This document shows positions 41,504-49,977 of a stretch of 64,000 bases of DNA, piece after piece. The stretch is taken from NCBI RefSeq assembly GCF_040187885.1, contig NZ_JBDPLH010000010.1, forward strand, positions 124,001 through 188,000, in the 5' to 3' direction. Position 1 is the stretch's first letter. Each line of letters begins with the position of its first letter. Source of the DNA: Roseateles_E cavernae (GTDB taxonomy: Bacteria > Pseudomonadota > Gammaproteobacteria > Burkholderiales > Burkholderiaceae_C). The position numbers were made by a program, and so were the translations under genes. The notes beneath the pieces were generated by a model. That model saw only the letters and a list, made by a program, of their open reading frames with translations, searched no databases and was not told where the DNA came from.

Positions 41504-42343
41504 TCAGGTGATGCGCTGGATGCTGTCGGCGATCTCGGGGCGATCGAACACGCCCTTCCAGTCCTCGCGCATCAATCGCGGCTTGCCGAAGGCGATGGCC
41601 TTGTTGCAGGCATCGGAGAACTGGCCCGGGATCTCCTTGAAGATCACCGCGGCGAGGATGGTCATATGGCCCAGCAGAAAGTCGCGCGCCGCCTCGGCCG
41701 GCACGCCGCGCTTGACGACCTCGTCCATGCCCTCGCGCATCACGTCCAGCAGGGTCGCGCAGACGGTCTCGGACAGGCCCGGCTCCAGCAGGGCCATCTG
41801 CTCGACGGTCAGCCGGTAGGAACGCAGGATGGGGGCATAAATGGTCTTGGCAATGTCCTCGCCCAGCGCGAAGTCGCCGTCGGTTCCCTGCATCAGCGCA
41901 CTGACCACCGACTGCTTGGCATGCAGGCCGCCGAAGAAATCGCGCCGGCCCTCGGGCGTGCTCTCGTCGTTGAAGATCGGCGGGTGGCAGGGATGGGCGA
42001 CGAAATAGACCAGGTCGGGCCGCTCGGGCAGATGGCCGGCGAAGGGCGCGGCGGCGTCCAGCGTCATCACCATCGTGCCGGGCTTGAGCAGCGGCGCGAT
42101 CTCGTGCGAGAGCTTGCCGATCAAGGTGTCGGGCACCGCCAGGATCACGACCTCGGCCCCGTCCAGCGCGGCCTCGGCCGAGACGCAGGCGATGCCCAGC
42201 TCATCCTTGAGCCGCTGGCGGCCACCGGCGCCGGGCTCGACATGCCGCACCTCGTAGGCCGAGCCGATCAGGTTGCGGCTCAGGCGGTAGCCCATCTTGC
42301 CGCCGGCGCCGAACAGCGCGATTGTCGAAGTTGCTGCCGTCAT
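41504..42343 (-). CDS. apnO: D-apionate oxidoisomerase-like NAD-dependent dehydrogenase (ApnO type)
   Basis: A 279-residue protein of the 6-phosphogluconate dehydrogenase-like fold. The Rossmann motif is TIALFGAGGKMGYRLSRNLI; conserved segments include VILAVPDTLIGKLSHEIAPL, KPGTMVMTLDAAAPFAGHLP, FVAHPCHPPIFNDE, and a C-terminal helical domain with DACNKAIAFGKPRLMREDWK. This pattern matches the ApnO family, which converts D-apionate to 3-oxo-isoapionate. The start is ATG 42343 (TTGGAG site upstream), since the longer frame from 42394 crosses the operator. As the first gene of a six- to eight-gene operon with an OiaK- and an OiaX-type partner it supports the apionate route strongly. Assignment is by recall of the family, not by a search. 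Confidence 0.8.
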   Translation of the reverse strand: MTAATSTIALFGAGGKMGYRLSRNLIGSAYEVRHVEPGAGGRQRLKDELGIACVSAEAALDGAEVVILAVPDTLIGKLSHEIAPLLKPGTMVMTLDAAAPFAGHLPERPDLVYFVAHPCHPPIFNDESTPEGRRDFFGGLHAKQSVVSALMQGTDGDFALGEDIAKTIYAPILRSYRLTVEQMALLEPGLSETVCATLLDVMREGMDEVVKRGVPAEAARDFLLGHMTILAAVIFKEIPGQFSDACNKAIAFGKPRLMREDWKGVFDRPEIADSIQRIT

Positions 42344-42376
42344 GCCATGTCTCCAAGCTGTGTTGGCCCAATGGTA

Positions 42377-42390
42377 TGATGAGTACATCA
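42377..42390. promoter_or_regulatory. Palindromic candidate operator TGATGAGTACATCA before apnO
   Basis: TGATG-AGTA-CATCA is a perfect 5-bp inverted repeat with a 4-bp spacer, 34 bp upstream of the apnO start, in the short spacer between dctM and the left operon. This position would overlap the start of transcription, suiting a repressor such as the GntR protein encoded at 34917. The repeat is seen; the binding is inferred. Confidence 0.45.
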
Positions 42391-42425
42391 ACACATAACT
42401 AGCATTTACCCGCGCACCGCCCGTT

Positions 42426-43718
42426 CTACTTGAAGCCCATCGCCCGTGGCAGCCAGGTACTCAGTGCCGGCACAAAGGTGATCGTCATCAGGATCACGCC
42501 GTGAGCCCACAGAAAGGGCTTGAGCTCGCGCACCAGGGCCCCCAGCGGCACCCGCGAGACGTTCGAGGTGACGAAGAGCAGGCCACCGACCGGCGGCGTG
42601 ATCATCCCCAGCGTCAGGTTGAAGATCACCACCATCGCGAAATGCACCGGGTCGACGCCGATCTTGGCCGCCACCGGCGCCAGGATGGGCACCAGCACCA
42701 TCACGCCCGGCAGCGGCTCGATGAAGATGCCGAACAGCAGCAGGAAGATGTTGACCACCAGCAAGAAGGTCACCGGCGAGAAGTTCTGCGCCGCCATCCA
42801 CTCGGCCAGATGCTGGGGCAGGCCCTCGATCGTCAGCACCCAGGCGAAGGCCGCCGACATGCCGATGATGATCAGCACCGAGGCGGTCAGCAGGGCCGAG
42901 CGGGCCAGGATGTCGGGCAGGGCCTTCCACTCCAGGGTCCGGTAGATGAACTTGCCGCAGACCAGCGCATAGAACACCGCCACCACCGAAGCCTCGGTGG
43001 GCGTGAACCAGCCGGCCCGCATGCCGCCGAGGATGATGACCGGCAGCAGCAGGGCCGGCAGGGCCTTGAAGCTGGTGCTCATGATCTCGCGCCAGCCGGG
43101 GTGCTCGCCATCGCCGCGGTAGTTGCGTTTCGTCGAGATGCGCCAGTTGACGAAGCTCATGCCCACCGCGATCAGCAGGCCCGGCAGCAGGCCGGCGACG
43201 AAGAGCGCGCCGACCGACACGCTCTCGTCCTGCAGCGCATAGATGATCATGATGATGGACGGCGGGATGATGGGCCCGACGATGGCGGTCGCCGCGGTCA
43301 GCGCCGCCGCATAGGCGCGGTCGTAGCCGGCCTTGTCCATCATCTTGATCATCATCGAGCCCGGGCCGGCCGCATCGGCCAGGGCCGAGCCCGAGATGCC
43401 GGAGAAGAAGGTCAGGCCGACCACGTTCGTGTAGCCCAGGCCGCCGCGCTTGTGGCCGACGAACTGGCTGGCAAAGCGCAAGAGCACCTCGGTCAGCGAG
43501 CCGCCGCTCATTAGCTCGGCCGCCAGGATGAAGAAGGGCACGGCCATCAGCGGGAAGCTGTCGATGCCGGTGAAGGTTTCCTTCAGCAGCACGAACAAGG
43601 GAAAGCTCGTGCCCAGGGCCAAGGCGGTCAACGTGGACAAACCCAGCGCAAAAGCGACAGGCACGCCGATCGCCAGATAGATACAGGCACTCAACAGCAG
43701 GATTGCACTTGCACTCAT
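42426..43718 (-). CDS. TRAP transporter large permease DctM
   Basis: A 430-residue inner-membrane permease with about 12 membrane helices. Start at ATG 43718 (SASAILLLSACIYLAIGVPV) overlaps the dctQ stop by ATGA; the upstream continuation of the frame is a shadow of dctQ. Landmarks of DctM are MAVPFFILAAELMSGG, LTFFSGISGSALADAAGPG, AIVGPIIPPSIIMIIYA, TPTEASVVAVFYALV and NLTLGMITPPVGGLLFVTSN. It works with DctQ and one or both of the DctP proteins to import an acid sugar driven by sodium or protons. It is the last gene of the right operon. Confidence 0.95.
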   Translation of the reverse strand: MSASAILLLSACIYLAIGVPVAFALGLSTLTALALGTSFPLFVLLKETFTGIDSFPLMAVPFFILAAELMSGGSLTEVLLRFASQFVGHKRGGLGYTNVVGLTFFSGISGSALADAAGPGSMMIKMMDKAGYDRAYAAALTAATAIVGPIIPPSIIMIIYALQDESVSVGALFVAGLLPGLLIAVGMSFVNWRISTKRNYRGDGEHPGWREIMSTSFKALPALLLPVIILGGMRAGWFTPTEASVVAVFYALVCGKFIYRTLEWKALPDILARSALLTASVLIIIGMSAAFAWVLTIEGLPQHLAEWMAAQNFSPVTFLLVVNIFLLLFGIFIEPLPGVMVLVPILAPVAAKIGVDPVHFAMVVIFNLTLGMITPPVGGLLFVTSNVSRVPLGALVRELKPFLWAHGVILMTITFVPALSTWLPRAMGFK

Positions 43719-44233
43719 AGGGAGGCACTCGCGTTGGCGTCGAAATGGGCGTCGGAGGCGAACACGCGCGCCGATAGATAGCCGCGCATGACCAGCAGCC
43801 AGTGCACGATCAGCAGCAGGCCACCAATAGGCATCGCGGCATAGACATAGGCAAACGAGATCTGGGTCGCGGCCGTGGTCTGGTACTGGGTGCGCTCCAG
43901 ATAGAGCAGGCCGTACCAGATCATGAAGCCGAAGAAGCCCAGCATCAGCAGCGAGATCAGCCAGCGCAAGAGCACCGCCAGCGCCGGCGGCACGCCGTCC
44001 TGCAGGTTGTCCACCGCGATATGGCCGCCATAGCGCAGCACCGGCCCGGCGCCCAGAAAGGTCAGCCAGATCATCAGATGGCGCGACACTTCCTCGGCCC
44101 ACTCGATCGACTCGCTGGTCAGGTAGCGCAGGCCGACATTGGCGAAGATGATCACGGCCATCGCCGCCAGCAGCAGGATCAGCACCCAGCGATTGGCCGC
44201 GAGGAAGTACTTCTCGAAAGTATTCAGCAACAT
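43715..44233 (-). CDS. TRAP transporter small permease DctQ
   Basis: A 172-residue small permease with four membrane helices (WVLILLLAAMAVIIFANVGL; GGHIAVDNL; LISLLMLGFFGFMIWYGLLY; SFAYVYAAMPIGGLLLIVHW). The SIEWAEEVSRHLMIWLTFLG motif is the DctQ signature. It is overlapped by dctM at its end, and separated from dctP by a 53-bp gap holding a strong hairpin (44248-44280). Its job is to hold DctM and the binding protein together in the membrane. Confidence 0.94.
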   Translation of the reverse strand: MLLNTFEKYFLAANRWVLILLLAAMAVIIFANVGLRYLTSESIEWAEEVSRHLMIWLTFLGAGPVLRYGGHIAVDNLQDGVPPALAVLLRWLISLLMLGFFGFMIWYGLLYLERTQYQTTAATQISFAYVYAAMPIGGLLLIVHWLLVMRGYLSARVFASDAHFDANASASL

Positions 44234-44247
44234 GCACGTCTCCTGCG

Positions 44248-44280
44248 CGCGCTCCCGCCGCGCCCGGCGGCGGGGGCGCG
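44248..44280 (-). other. Strong hairpin between dctP and dctQ
   Basis: A 13-bp stem (with one G-T pair) closes a 7-base loop: CGCGCTCCCGCCG (44248-44260) pairs with CGGCGGGGGCGCG-type bases at 44268-44280. It begins seven bases after the dctP stop in the direction of transcription. Without a T-run it is more likely a partial attenuator or mRNA stabiliser, which would allow more binding protein to be made than permease, as in other binding-protein operons. Sequence seen; role inferred. Confidence 0.6.
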
Positions 44281-44286
44281 GCTCAG

Positions 44287-45267
44287 TTACTTCACCGCCT
44301 GGATGGCCGCGATCTTGTCGGCGCCGAACTCCTTGGCGAAGTTCGCATAGGCCGGGGCCACGGCCTTGCGGAAGGCCTCGCCGTCGACCTTCTCGACCAC
44401 CTGCATGCCGTCCTTGCGCAGCTGGGCGATGCCGCTGGCCTCGTCGTCATTGACCTTCTTGCGCTGGGCCGCCGCACCCTTGGCGGCCGCGTCGAGGAAG
44501 ACCTTTTTGTCGGCCTCGCTCAGCTTGTTCCAGACCGTCGGCGACAGCAGCAGCACGGCCGGCGAGTAGACATGGCCGGTCAGCGACAGATGCTTCTGCA
44601 CCTGGGCGAACTTGGACGACAGGATCACCGGGATCGGGTTCTCCTGCCCGTCGACCGTGCCCTGCTGCAAGGCGCCGAACAGCTCGGGGAAGGCCATCGG
44701 CGTGGGCAGCAGGCCGAAGGTCTTGTAGCCCTCCATATGGATCTTGTTCTCCATCGTGCGCAGCTTCAGGCCTTTCGCATCGGCCGGCGTCACGATGGCG
44801 TGCTTGTTATTGGTCATGTGGCGGAAGCCGTTCTCGGTCCAGGCCAGGCCGATCAGGCCCTTGCCCTGCAGCTTCTTCAGCACCTCCTGGCCGATGGGTC
44901 CGTCCATCGTGTGGCGCGCATGGTTGTAGTCGCGGAACAGGAAGGGAATGTCGAAGATCTTGGACTCGGGCAGGAAGTTGCCCAGCGGCCCGGTCGAGGT
45001 GTTGGTCAGGTCCTGCGTGCCCAGCTGCACCGCCTCGATCTGCTCACGCTCGCCGCCCAGCGCCGAGCTGGGGAACTGCTGGCATTTGTAGCGGCCTTGC
45101 GTGCCCTTCTCGATCTCGTCGCAGAAGGCGGTCGAACCGACGCCGTAATGCGATTCCTTGCTGGTCGCGTAGCCGATCTTCAGCACGGTCTGGGCCGAGG
45201 CCGCGCCGGTGAGGGCGGTCATGGCGATAAGGGCCAGTGCGGCCCCTTGGATAGCGTTCTTTGTCAT
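44287..45267 (-). CDS. TRAP transporter substrate-binding protein DctP, first copy
   Basis: A 326-residue periplasmic binding protein with signal peptide (LIAMTALTGAASAQ) followed by TVLKIGYATSKESHYGVGST. Family regions are as for the copy at 40490 (EREQIEAVQLGTQDL; GLKLRTMENKIHMEGYKTFG), including the Arg that pairs with the carboxylate. Both copies have the C-terminal AKEFGADKIAAIQAV. Differences concentrate in the N-terminal region and near TNTSTGPLGNFLPESKIFDI, which may alter specificity. It precedes the DctQ and DctM genes and follows denD, so it probably binds L-threonate or D-erythronate. Gap to denD is 46 bp. Confidence 0.93.
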   Translation of the reverse strand: MTKNAIQGAALALIAMTALTGAASAQTVLKIGYATSKESHYGVGSTAFCDEIEKGTQGRYKCQQFPSSALGGEREQIEAVQLGTQDLTNTSTGPLGNFLPESKIFDIPFLFRDYNHARHTMDGPIGQEVLKKLQGKGLIGLAWTENGFRHMTNNKHAIVTPADAKGLKLRTMENKIHMEGYKTFGLLPTPMAFPELFGALQQGTVDGQENPIPVILSSKFAQVQKHLSLTGHVYSPAVLLLSPTVWNKLSEADKKVFLDAAAKGAAAQRKKVNDDEASGIAQLRKDGMQVVEKVDGEAFRKAVAPAYANFAKEFGADKIAAIQAVK

Positions 45268-45313
45268 GGTTTGTCTCCTGTTTTTCTATAGAGAAGGGTT
45301 GAAGAAATGGAAA

Positions 45314-46300
45314 TCAGAGCCGCAGCGGCACGCTGGCGGGGTTGTCCTGCAGGTACTGCCGGACGATGCTGAGGAAATCGCGGTCGGGGGCGAGCCCCAG
45401 CCGCGCCTGGCGCTGCGACTCGAAGCGGGCCGGCCAGCCGCCCACCATGCGGGCCACGCCGGCATCGGGCCGGAAGCTGACGCGGGCCACGGCCTCGGGC
45501 CCGGCCACGGTGGCCAGCGCGTCCAGCATCTGCTGCACGGTGACGGTCAGCGCCGGCAGGTTCAGCGCGGTGCGTCCGCCGAAATCCTCGCGGCTGGCTT
45601 CATAGACCTTGATCAGCCCGGCGATGGTGGTGGCCGGCGAGGCCAGCGCAATCGCCGTGTCCGGCGCCACCGGACAGACCGCGTCCAGGCCCGCCAGCGG
45701 CTCGCGGATGATGGCCGACAGGAAACCCGAGGCCGCGCCATTGGGCCGGCCCGGCCGCACCGACACCGTCATCAGCCGCGCCGTGCGGCCATCGATGAAG
45801 CCCTTGCGGCTGTAGTCGGCCACCAGCTGCTCGCAGATGAATTTGTGGATGCCATAAGAAGACTGCGGCGTCGGCAGCGTGTCGTCGCGCACCACGGCCG
45901 GCAGCGGCAGCGCCGGGTCGGAGCCGAACACCGCCACCGAGCTGGCGAACACCAGGCGCGCCGGCCGTGGCGCGGCCCGCAGCGCGTCGAGCAGGGCCCG
46001 GGTCGTGTCGAGATTGGAGCGCAGGCCCAGCTCGAAATCGGCCTCGCATTCGGCCGACACGGCCGAGGCCAGGTGGAACACGCCGTCGAAGCCCTCGGCA
46101 CCCAGCCCCGCGCACTGATCGAGCAAGGCACCGGTGCGGGCCTGCACGCGCGCATCGGCCAGCAGATCGGCCGGCGGCGAGAACAGATCGGCCAGCACCA
46201 GGGCCTCGATCGGCTGGCCGGCCAGGCTGCCGCGCGCCAGCAAGGTGCGCGCCAGACGCGCACCGAGGAAACCGGCACCGCCGGTGATCAAGAGCTTCAT
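45314..46300 (-). CDS. denD: D-erythronate dehydrogenase DenD (NAD-dependent epimerase family)
   Basis: A 328-residue extended SDR. It begins with KLLITGGAGFLGARLARTLL (NAD motif), has VFHLASAVSAECEADFELGL, the catalytic Tyr-x3-Lys in SSYGIHKFICEQLVADYSRK, and GFIDGRTARLMTVSVRPGRP, features typical of DenD. DenD oxidises D-erythronate to 2-dehydro-erythronate. The substrate is supported by the flanking genes for OtnI, OtnC, OtnK and LtnD, the known tetronate module. It starts on a 4-bp overlap with otnI and precedes dctP by 46 bp. Confidence 0.9.
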   Translation of the reverse strand: MKLLITGGAGFLGARLARTLLARGSLAGQPIEALVLADLFSPPADLLADARVQARTGALLDQCAGLGAEGFDGVFHLASAVSAECEADFELGLRSNLDTTRALLDALRAAPRPARLVFASSVAVFGSDPALPLPAVVRDDTLPTPQSSYGIHKFICEQLVADYSRKGFIDGRTARLMTVSVRPGRPNGAASGFLSAIIREPLAGLDAVCPVAPDTAIALASPATTIAGLIKVYEASREDFGGRTALNLPALTVTVQQMLDALATVAGPEAVARVSFRPDAGVARMVGGWPARFESQRQARLGLAPDRDFLSIVRQYLQDNPASVPLRL

Positions 46301-47085
46301 GTTTGGGAATCCTTGTAGGGGGCAAACCAGCCCAGGCCCGCCGAGGTCCCTGCCCGCGGCCGGTACTCGGCGCCGACATGGCCGGCGTAGCCCAGCTCGT
46401 CGAGCAGCGCGAACAGCCAGGGGTAGTTCAGCTCGCCGAGATCGGGCTCGTGCCGATCCGGCACGCCGGCGATCTGGATGTGGCCGACCGCGCCGCCGGG
46501 CACCAGGTACTGGCGCAGCTTCGTCGCCAGATCACCCTCGACGATCTGGCAGTGATAGAGGTCCATCTGCAGCTTCAGATTCGGCGCGCCGATCTCGGCG
46601 ATCAGCGCATGGGCCTCGTCCTGGCGGTTCAAAAAGTAGCCGGGAATGTCGCGGGTGTTGATCGGCTCGATCAGCACCTCAAGGCCTTGCGCCCTCGCCT
46701 GCCCGGCCGCCCAGTCCAGATTGGCCAGATAGGTCTCGCGCACGGCACCGGCTGAGCGCAGGCCGGCCATCACATGGATGCGCGGGCAGGCCAGGGTCTC
46801 GGCATAGGGCAGGGCCTGCTCGACAAAGCCCCGCCGGAATTCATCCTCGCGGCCGGGCAGCGCCGCAATGCCGCGCTCGCCGGCCTCGAAGTCGCCCGGC
46901 GGGGCGTTGAACAGCACCTGGCGCAGGCCGGCGTCGCGCAGACGTGCGGCCAGCTCGGCACGCTCGAAGGCATAGGGAAACAGGTACTCGACCGCCTTGA
47001 AGCCATCGCGCGCGGCCGCCGCGAAGCGGTCCGCAAAGGCATGCTCCGTGTACATCATCGACAGATTGGCGGCGAAACGGGGCAT
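46297..47085 (-). CDS. otnI: 2-oxo-tetronate isomerase OtnI (hydroxypyruvate isomerase family)
   Basis: A 262-residue TIM-barrel isomerase with the Hyi/OtnI pattern: RFAANLSMMYTEHAFADRFA, DGFKAVEYLFPYAFERAELA, VLFNAPPGDFEAGERGIAAL, LIEPINTRDIPGYFLNRQDE (metal-site Glu), KLQMDLYHCQIVEGD, and VGAEYRPRAGTSAGLGW (second metal-site Glu). It turns 2-oxo-tetronates into 3-oxo-tetronates, which OtnK phosphorylates. It lies in the operon between otnC (20 bp away) and denD (4-bp overlap). Confidence 0.92.
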   Translation of the reverse strand: MPRFAANLSMMYTEHAFADRFAAAARDGFKAVEYLFPYAFERAELAARLRDAGLRQVLFNAPPGDFEAGERGIAALPGREDEFRRGFVEQALPYAETLACPRIHVMAGLRSAGAVRETYLANLDWAAGQARAQGLEVLIEPINTRDIPGYFLNRQDEAHALIAEIGAPNLKLQMDLYHCQIVEGDLATKLRQYLVPGGAVGHIQIAGVPDRHEPDLGELNYPWLFALLDELGYAGHVGAEYRPRAGTSAGLGWFAPYKDSQT

Positions 47086-47105
47086 GTGTTTTTTCCTCTT
47101 CCTTC

Positions 47106-47765
47106 TTACCAGCGCGCGCCGAAGTGCTGGCGCAGCTCGTCGATCTGCTGATCGCTCAGCGGTGCCGGCTTCGGATCGCTGATCAGCCAGAGCCGGGCGG
47201 TCTCTTCCAGCTCTTCCAGCACCGCCATCGCGTTGGCGGGCGAGTCGTGCCAGACATTGGGGCCCAGCCGATCCATCAGCAGCGCGCGAATCGGTGCGCC
47301 GCTGCGCTGGGCTCGCAGGATCGCGGCAGCGGCGGCCTCGGCCGCGGCCGGGTCGCCGGGCCGGTGGTAGCGGATCAGCGGCACATGACCGACCTTCATC
47401 ACGTAATAGGGCGTGATCGGCGGCAGGATGTCCTGCTCGCGCCAGACACCGGCCAGGCTCAGCGCCACCAGATGGCTGCTGTGGGTGTGGATCACGCAGC
47501 CTGCCTGCGGCTCGGCCTCATAGATGCGCCGGTGCAGGGCCAGGGTCTTGCTGGCGCGCGCGCCGGAGACTTGCTCGCCATCCAGCCCCACCAGGGCCAG
47601 GTCTTGCGGATTCAGAAAGCCCAGGCAGGCGTCCGTGGGTGTGATCAGAAAGCCCTGCTCATCGGGCAGGCGCACGCTGATATTGCCGGCCGTCGCATGC
47701 ACATAGCCACGCTCGAACAGCGAGCGGCCGACGCGGCAGATCTCGGTGCGCAAGCTGTCCATCAT
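47106..47765 (-). CDS. otnC: 3-oxo-tetronate 4-phosphate decarboxylase OtnC (class II aldolase fold)
   Basis: A 219-residue class II aldolase/adducin-fold enzyme. The zinc ligands are visible in CVIHTHSSHLVALS, the entry GYVHATAGNISVRLPDEQGF is conserved, and ASKTLALHRRIYEA sits where the catalytic acid/base region lies, with Thr instead of the Glu of fuculose aldolase, as in OtnC-type decarboxylases. It splits CO2 from 3-oxo-tetronate 4-phosphate giving dihydroxyacetone phosphate. The start at 47765 shares its A with the otnK stop (TGATG), so the two are translationally coupled. Confidence 0.92.
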   Translation of the reverse strand: MMDSLRTEICRVGRSLFERGYVHATAGNISVRLPDEQGFLITPTDACLGFLNPQDLALVGLDGEQVSGARASKTLALHRRIYEAEPQAGCVIHTHSSHLVALSLAGVWREQDILPPITPYYVMKVGHVPLIRYHRPGDPAAAEAAAAAILRAQRSGAPIRALLMDRLGPNVWHDSPANAMAVLEELEETARLWLISDPKPAPLSDQQIDELRQHFGARW

Positions 47766-49048
47766 CAGCCCACCATTCCCAGCGCCTTGGCGAAGAAATC
47801 GACGCTGCCGAAATTGCCGGACTTCAGCGCCAGCAACAGCGCCCGGCTCTCGGCCTGCGTCCAGGGCACGCCCGGATCAATCGTCGCGCCGATGCGCAGC
47901 GAGCGCACGCCCAGGGCCTGCACCACCGCGCCCGAGGTCTCGCCGCCGGCCACCACCAGGCGGCGCACGCCGCCACGCTCGACCAGTCCCTGCGCGATCT
48001 GGGCCAGACAGTGTTCGACCAGCTGACCGGCCCGCGCCACGCCCAGGGCCTCTTGCACCGCCTTCACATCGGCGGGCTCCGCCGTCGCGTAGATCAGCAC
48101 CGGATCGGGTTGCCGGGCCGCCCAGGCCAGCGCCTGCTCGGCTTGCGCTTCGCCGGCGGCCAATGCCAGCGCATCGATCTGGAAGCCCGGACGTCCATCA
48201 CCAAGCCAGTGACAGACCTGCGCATTGGTCGCCGCCGAGCAGGAGCCCGACAGCACCGCCGCCGCGCCGCCGACCGCCGGCAACACGGCCGCGCCGGCAT
48301 CGGGCTGGAGCCAGCCACGCGCGGCATAGACCTCGGGCAGGCCCAGCGCGACGCCGGAGCCGGCCGTGATCAGCGGCAGATCGTCGCAGGCCTGGGCCAG
48401 CACGCGCAGGTCCTCGTTGCCGATCGCATCGGCGACGGCCAGGCGCACGCCCTCGCCGCGCAGCGCCGCGATGCGCTCGCGCGTCGCGGCCACGCCCCGG
48501 GCGATGCTGTCGTAGCGCAGCAGGCCCACGCGGGACTGCGGCGCCTGCGACTGCAGCACACGCACCAGATTGGCATCCCGCATCGGCGTCAGCGGGTGAT
48601 CGCGCATGGCCGAGTCGCTGAGCAGCTGGTCGGCCACGAAGAGATGACCGCGGAACACCGTGCGGCCGTTCTCCGGGAAGGCCGGGCAGGCGATCGCGAA
48701 GTCGGTGCCCAGCGCCGCCATCAGCGCCTGCGCCACCGGGCCGATATTGCCGGCCGCGGTGGAGTCGAAAGTGGAGCAGTATTTGAAATAGAACTGGCGC
48801 GCGCCGGCGGCCTGCAACCAGCGCAGCGCGGCCAGCGACTCGACCACCGCCTCGGCGGCCGGTGTCGTACGCGATTTCAAGGCGATGACCACCGCGTCGG
48901 CATCCGGCGCGGCCTCGCCATCGCCCGGCACGCCGATCAGCTGCAGCGTGCGCATGCCGGCGCGCACCAGCATGCTGGCCACATCGGTCGCGCCGGTGAA
49001 GTCATCGGCGATCACGCCGAGCACAATGCTGCTGCGTTGCGCCCTCAT
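47765..49048 (-). CDS. otnK: 3-oxo-tetronate kinase OtnK (DUF1537)
   Basis: A 427-residue DUF1537 kinase: VIADDFTGATDVASMLVRAG, FYFKYCSTFDSTAAGNIGPV, AVLSGSCSAATNAQVCHWL and RLVVAGGETSGAVVQALGVR, ending with LLLALKSGNFGSVDFFAKAL, which fits OtnK better than other DUF1537 groups. It phosphorylates 3-oxo-tetronate at C4. ATG 49048 overlaps the ltnD stop by ATGA. It is clearly different from the second DUF1537 kinase at 35645, which pairs with a RuBisCO-like protein. The two kinases serve separate branches of acid-sugar use. Confidence 0.93.
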   Translation of the reverse strand: MRAQRSSIVLGVIADDFTGATDVASMLVRAGMRTLQLIGVPGDGEAAPDADAVVIALKSRTTPAAEAVVESLAALRWLQAAGARQFYFKYCSTFDSTAAGNIGPVAQALMAALGTDFAIACPAFPENGRTVFRGHLFVADQLLSDSAMRDHPLTPMRDANLVRVLQSQAPQSRVGLLRYDSIARGVAATRERIAALRGEGVRLAVADAIGNEDLRVLAQACDDLPLITAGSGVALGLPEVYAARGWLQPDAGAAVLPAVGGAAAVLSGSCSAATNAQVCHWLGDGRPGFQIDALALAAGEAQAEQALAWAARQPDPVLIYATAEPADVKAVQEALGVARAGQLVEHCLAQIAQGLVERGGVRRLVVAGGETSGAVVQALGVRSLRIGATIDPGVPWTQAESRALLLALKSGNFGSVDFFAKALGMVG

Positions 49049-49977
49049 GCGCTCGCCTTCGGCAGCTCGATATCGGCCAGTTCGGCATAGAACTTGATCA
49101 CCGCCGCATCGTCCTCGGCACCATGGCCGGCGGCGGCGGTGGCCAGATAGAGCTGGTGGGCCTGGGCCGCCAGCGGCAGCGGGAAGTGCAGCTTGCGCGC
49201 CGCGTCCAGCACGATGCCCAGGTCCTTGATGAAGATATTGACGGCCGACAGTGGCCGGTAGTCGCCGTCGAGGATATGAGGCACGCGGTTCTGGAACATC
49301 CAGCTGCTGCCGGCCGAGTTGCAGATCACCTCGTAGAGCTGGCGCGGGTCGGCGCCGGCCCGCATGCCCAGCGCCATCGCCTCGCAGGCCGCCGCGATAT
49401 GCACGCCGGCCAGATGCTGGTTGACCATCTTGACGGTGGAGCCGACGCCGGCCTTGTCGCCGAGCCGGTAGACCTTGCCGGCGATCGCGTCCAGCGTCGC
49501 GCCGGCCGCCGCAAAGGCCTCGGGCTTGCCCGAGGCCATCACCGTCATCTGGCCCTCGGCCGCCTTCTTCGCGCCGCCCGAGACCGGGCCGTCGATCAGC
49601 CACAGGCCGCGCTCGGCCAGCCGTGCTTCCCACAGCGGCGGCAGCGTCGGGTCGACCGTGGCCGAGCTGACGACCACCGAGCCCGGCTTCAGCAGCTCGC
49701 ACAAGCCCTTGGCCGCCCCATGGCCGAACAGCAGCTGCTCGGTCTGCACGGCGTTGACTACCAGCACCACGACCACATCGCAGTGCGCGGCCAGCTCGGC
49801 CAGCGACTCGGTGGCCGCGCCGCCCTCGGCCGCGAAGCGCTCGCGCGCGGCGGCCGTCAGATCCAGGCCCCAGGTCGGCACGCCGCGCCGCAGCGCCGAT
49901 ACGGCCGCGCCGAAGCCCATCGAGCCCAGACCAATCACGCCCAGGGTCTTCGCGCTTGTTGTCTGTGCTGCCGTCAT
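49045..49977 (-). CDS. ltnD: L-threonate dehydrogenase LtnD (3-hydroxyacid dehydrogenase family)
   Basis: A 310-residue beta-hydroxyacid dehydrogenase. The NAD motif is LGVIGLGSMGFGAAVSALRR, the substrate motif WLIDGPVSGGAKKAAEGQMT, the catalytic Lys is in STVKMVNQHLAGVHIAAACE, and the C-terminal helix bundle contains KDLGIVLDAARKLHFPLPLA. Genome context identifies it as LtnD, oxidising L-threonate to 2-oxo-tetronate. Its ATG at 49977 overlaps the regulator stop by four bases and its stop overlaps otnK, so translation is coupled along the operon. Confidence 0.9.
   Translation of the reverse strand: MTAAQTTSAKTLGVIGLGSMGFGAAVSALRRGVPTWGLDLTAAARERFAAEGGAATESLAELAAHCDVVVVLVVNAVQTEQLLFGHGAAKGLCELLKPGSVVVSSATVDPTLPPLWEARLAERGLWLIDGPVSGGAKKAAEGQMTVMASGKPEAFAAAGATLDAIAGKVYRLGDKAGVGSTVKMVNQHLAGVHIAAACEAMALGMRAGADPRQLYEVICNSAGSSWMFQNRVPHILDGDYRPLSAVNIFIKDLGIVLDAARKLHFPLPLAAQAHQLYLATAAAGHGAEDDAAVIKFYAELADIELPKASA

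Noticed and set aside
40490..45267. Possible insertion or composite element bounded by the two dctP copies
   Set aside because: The copies are direct paralogous genes in proper operon positions; there is no transposase, terminal inverted repeat or target duplication between or beside them.
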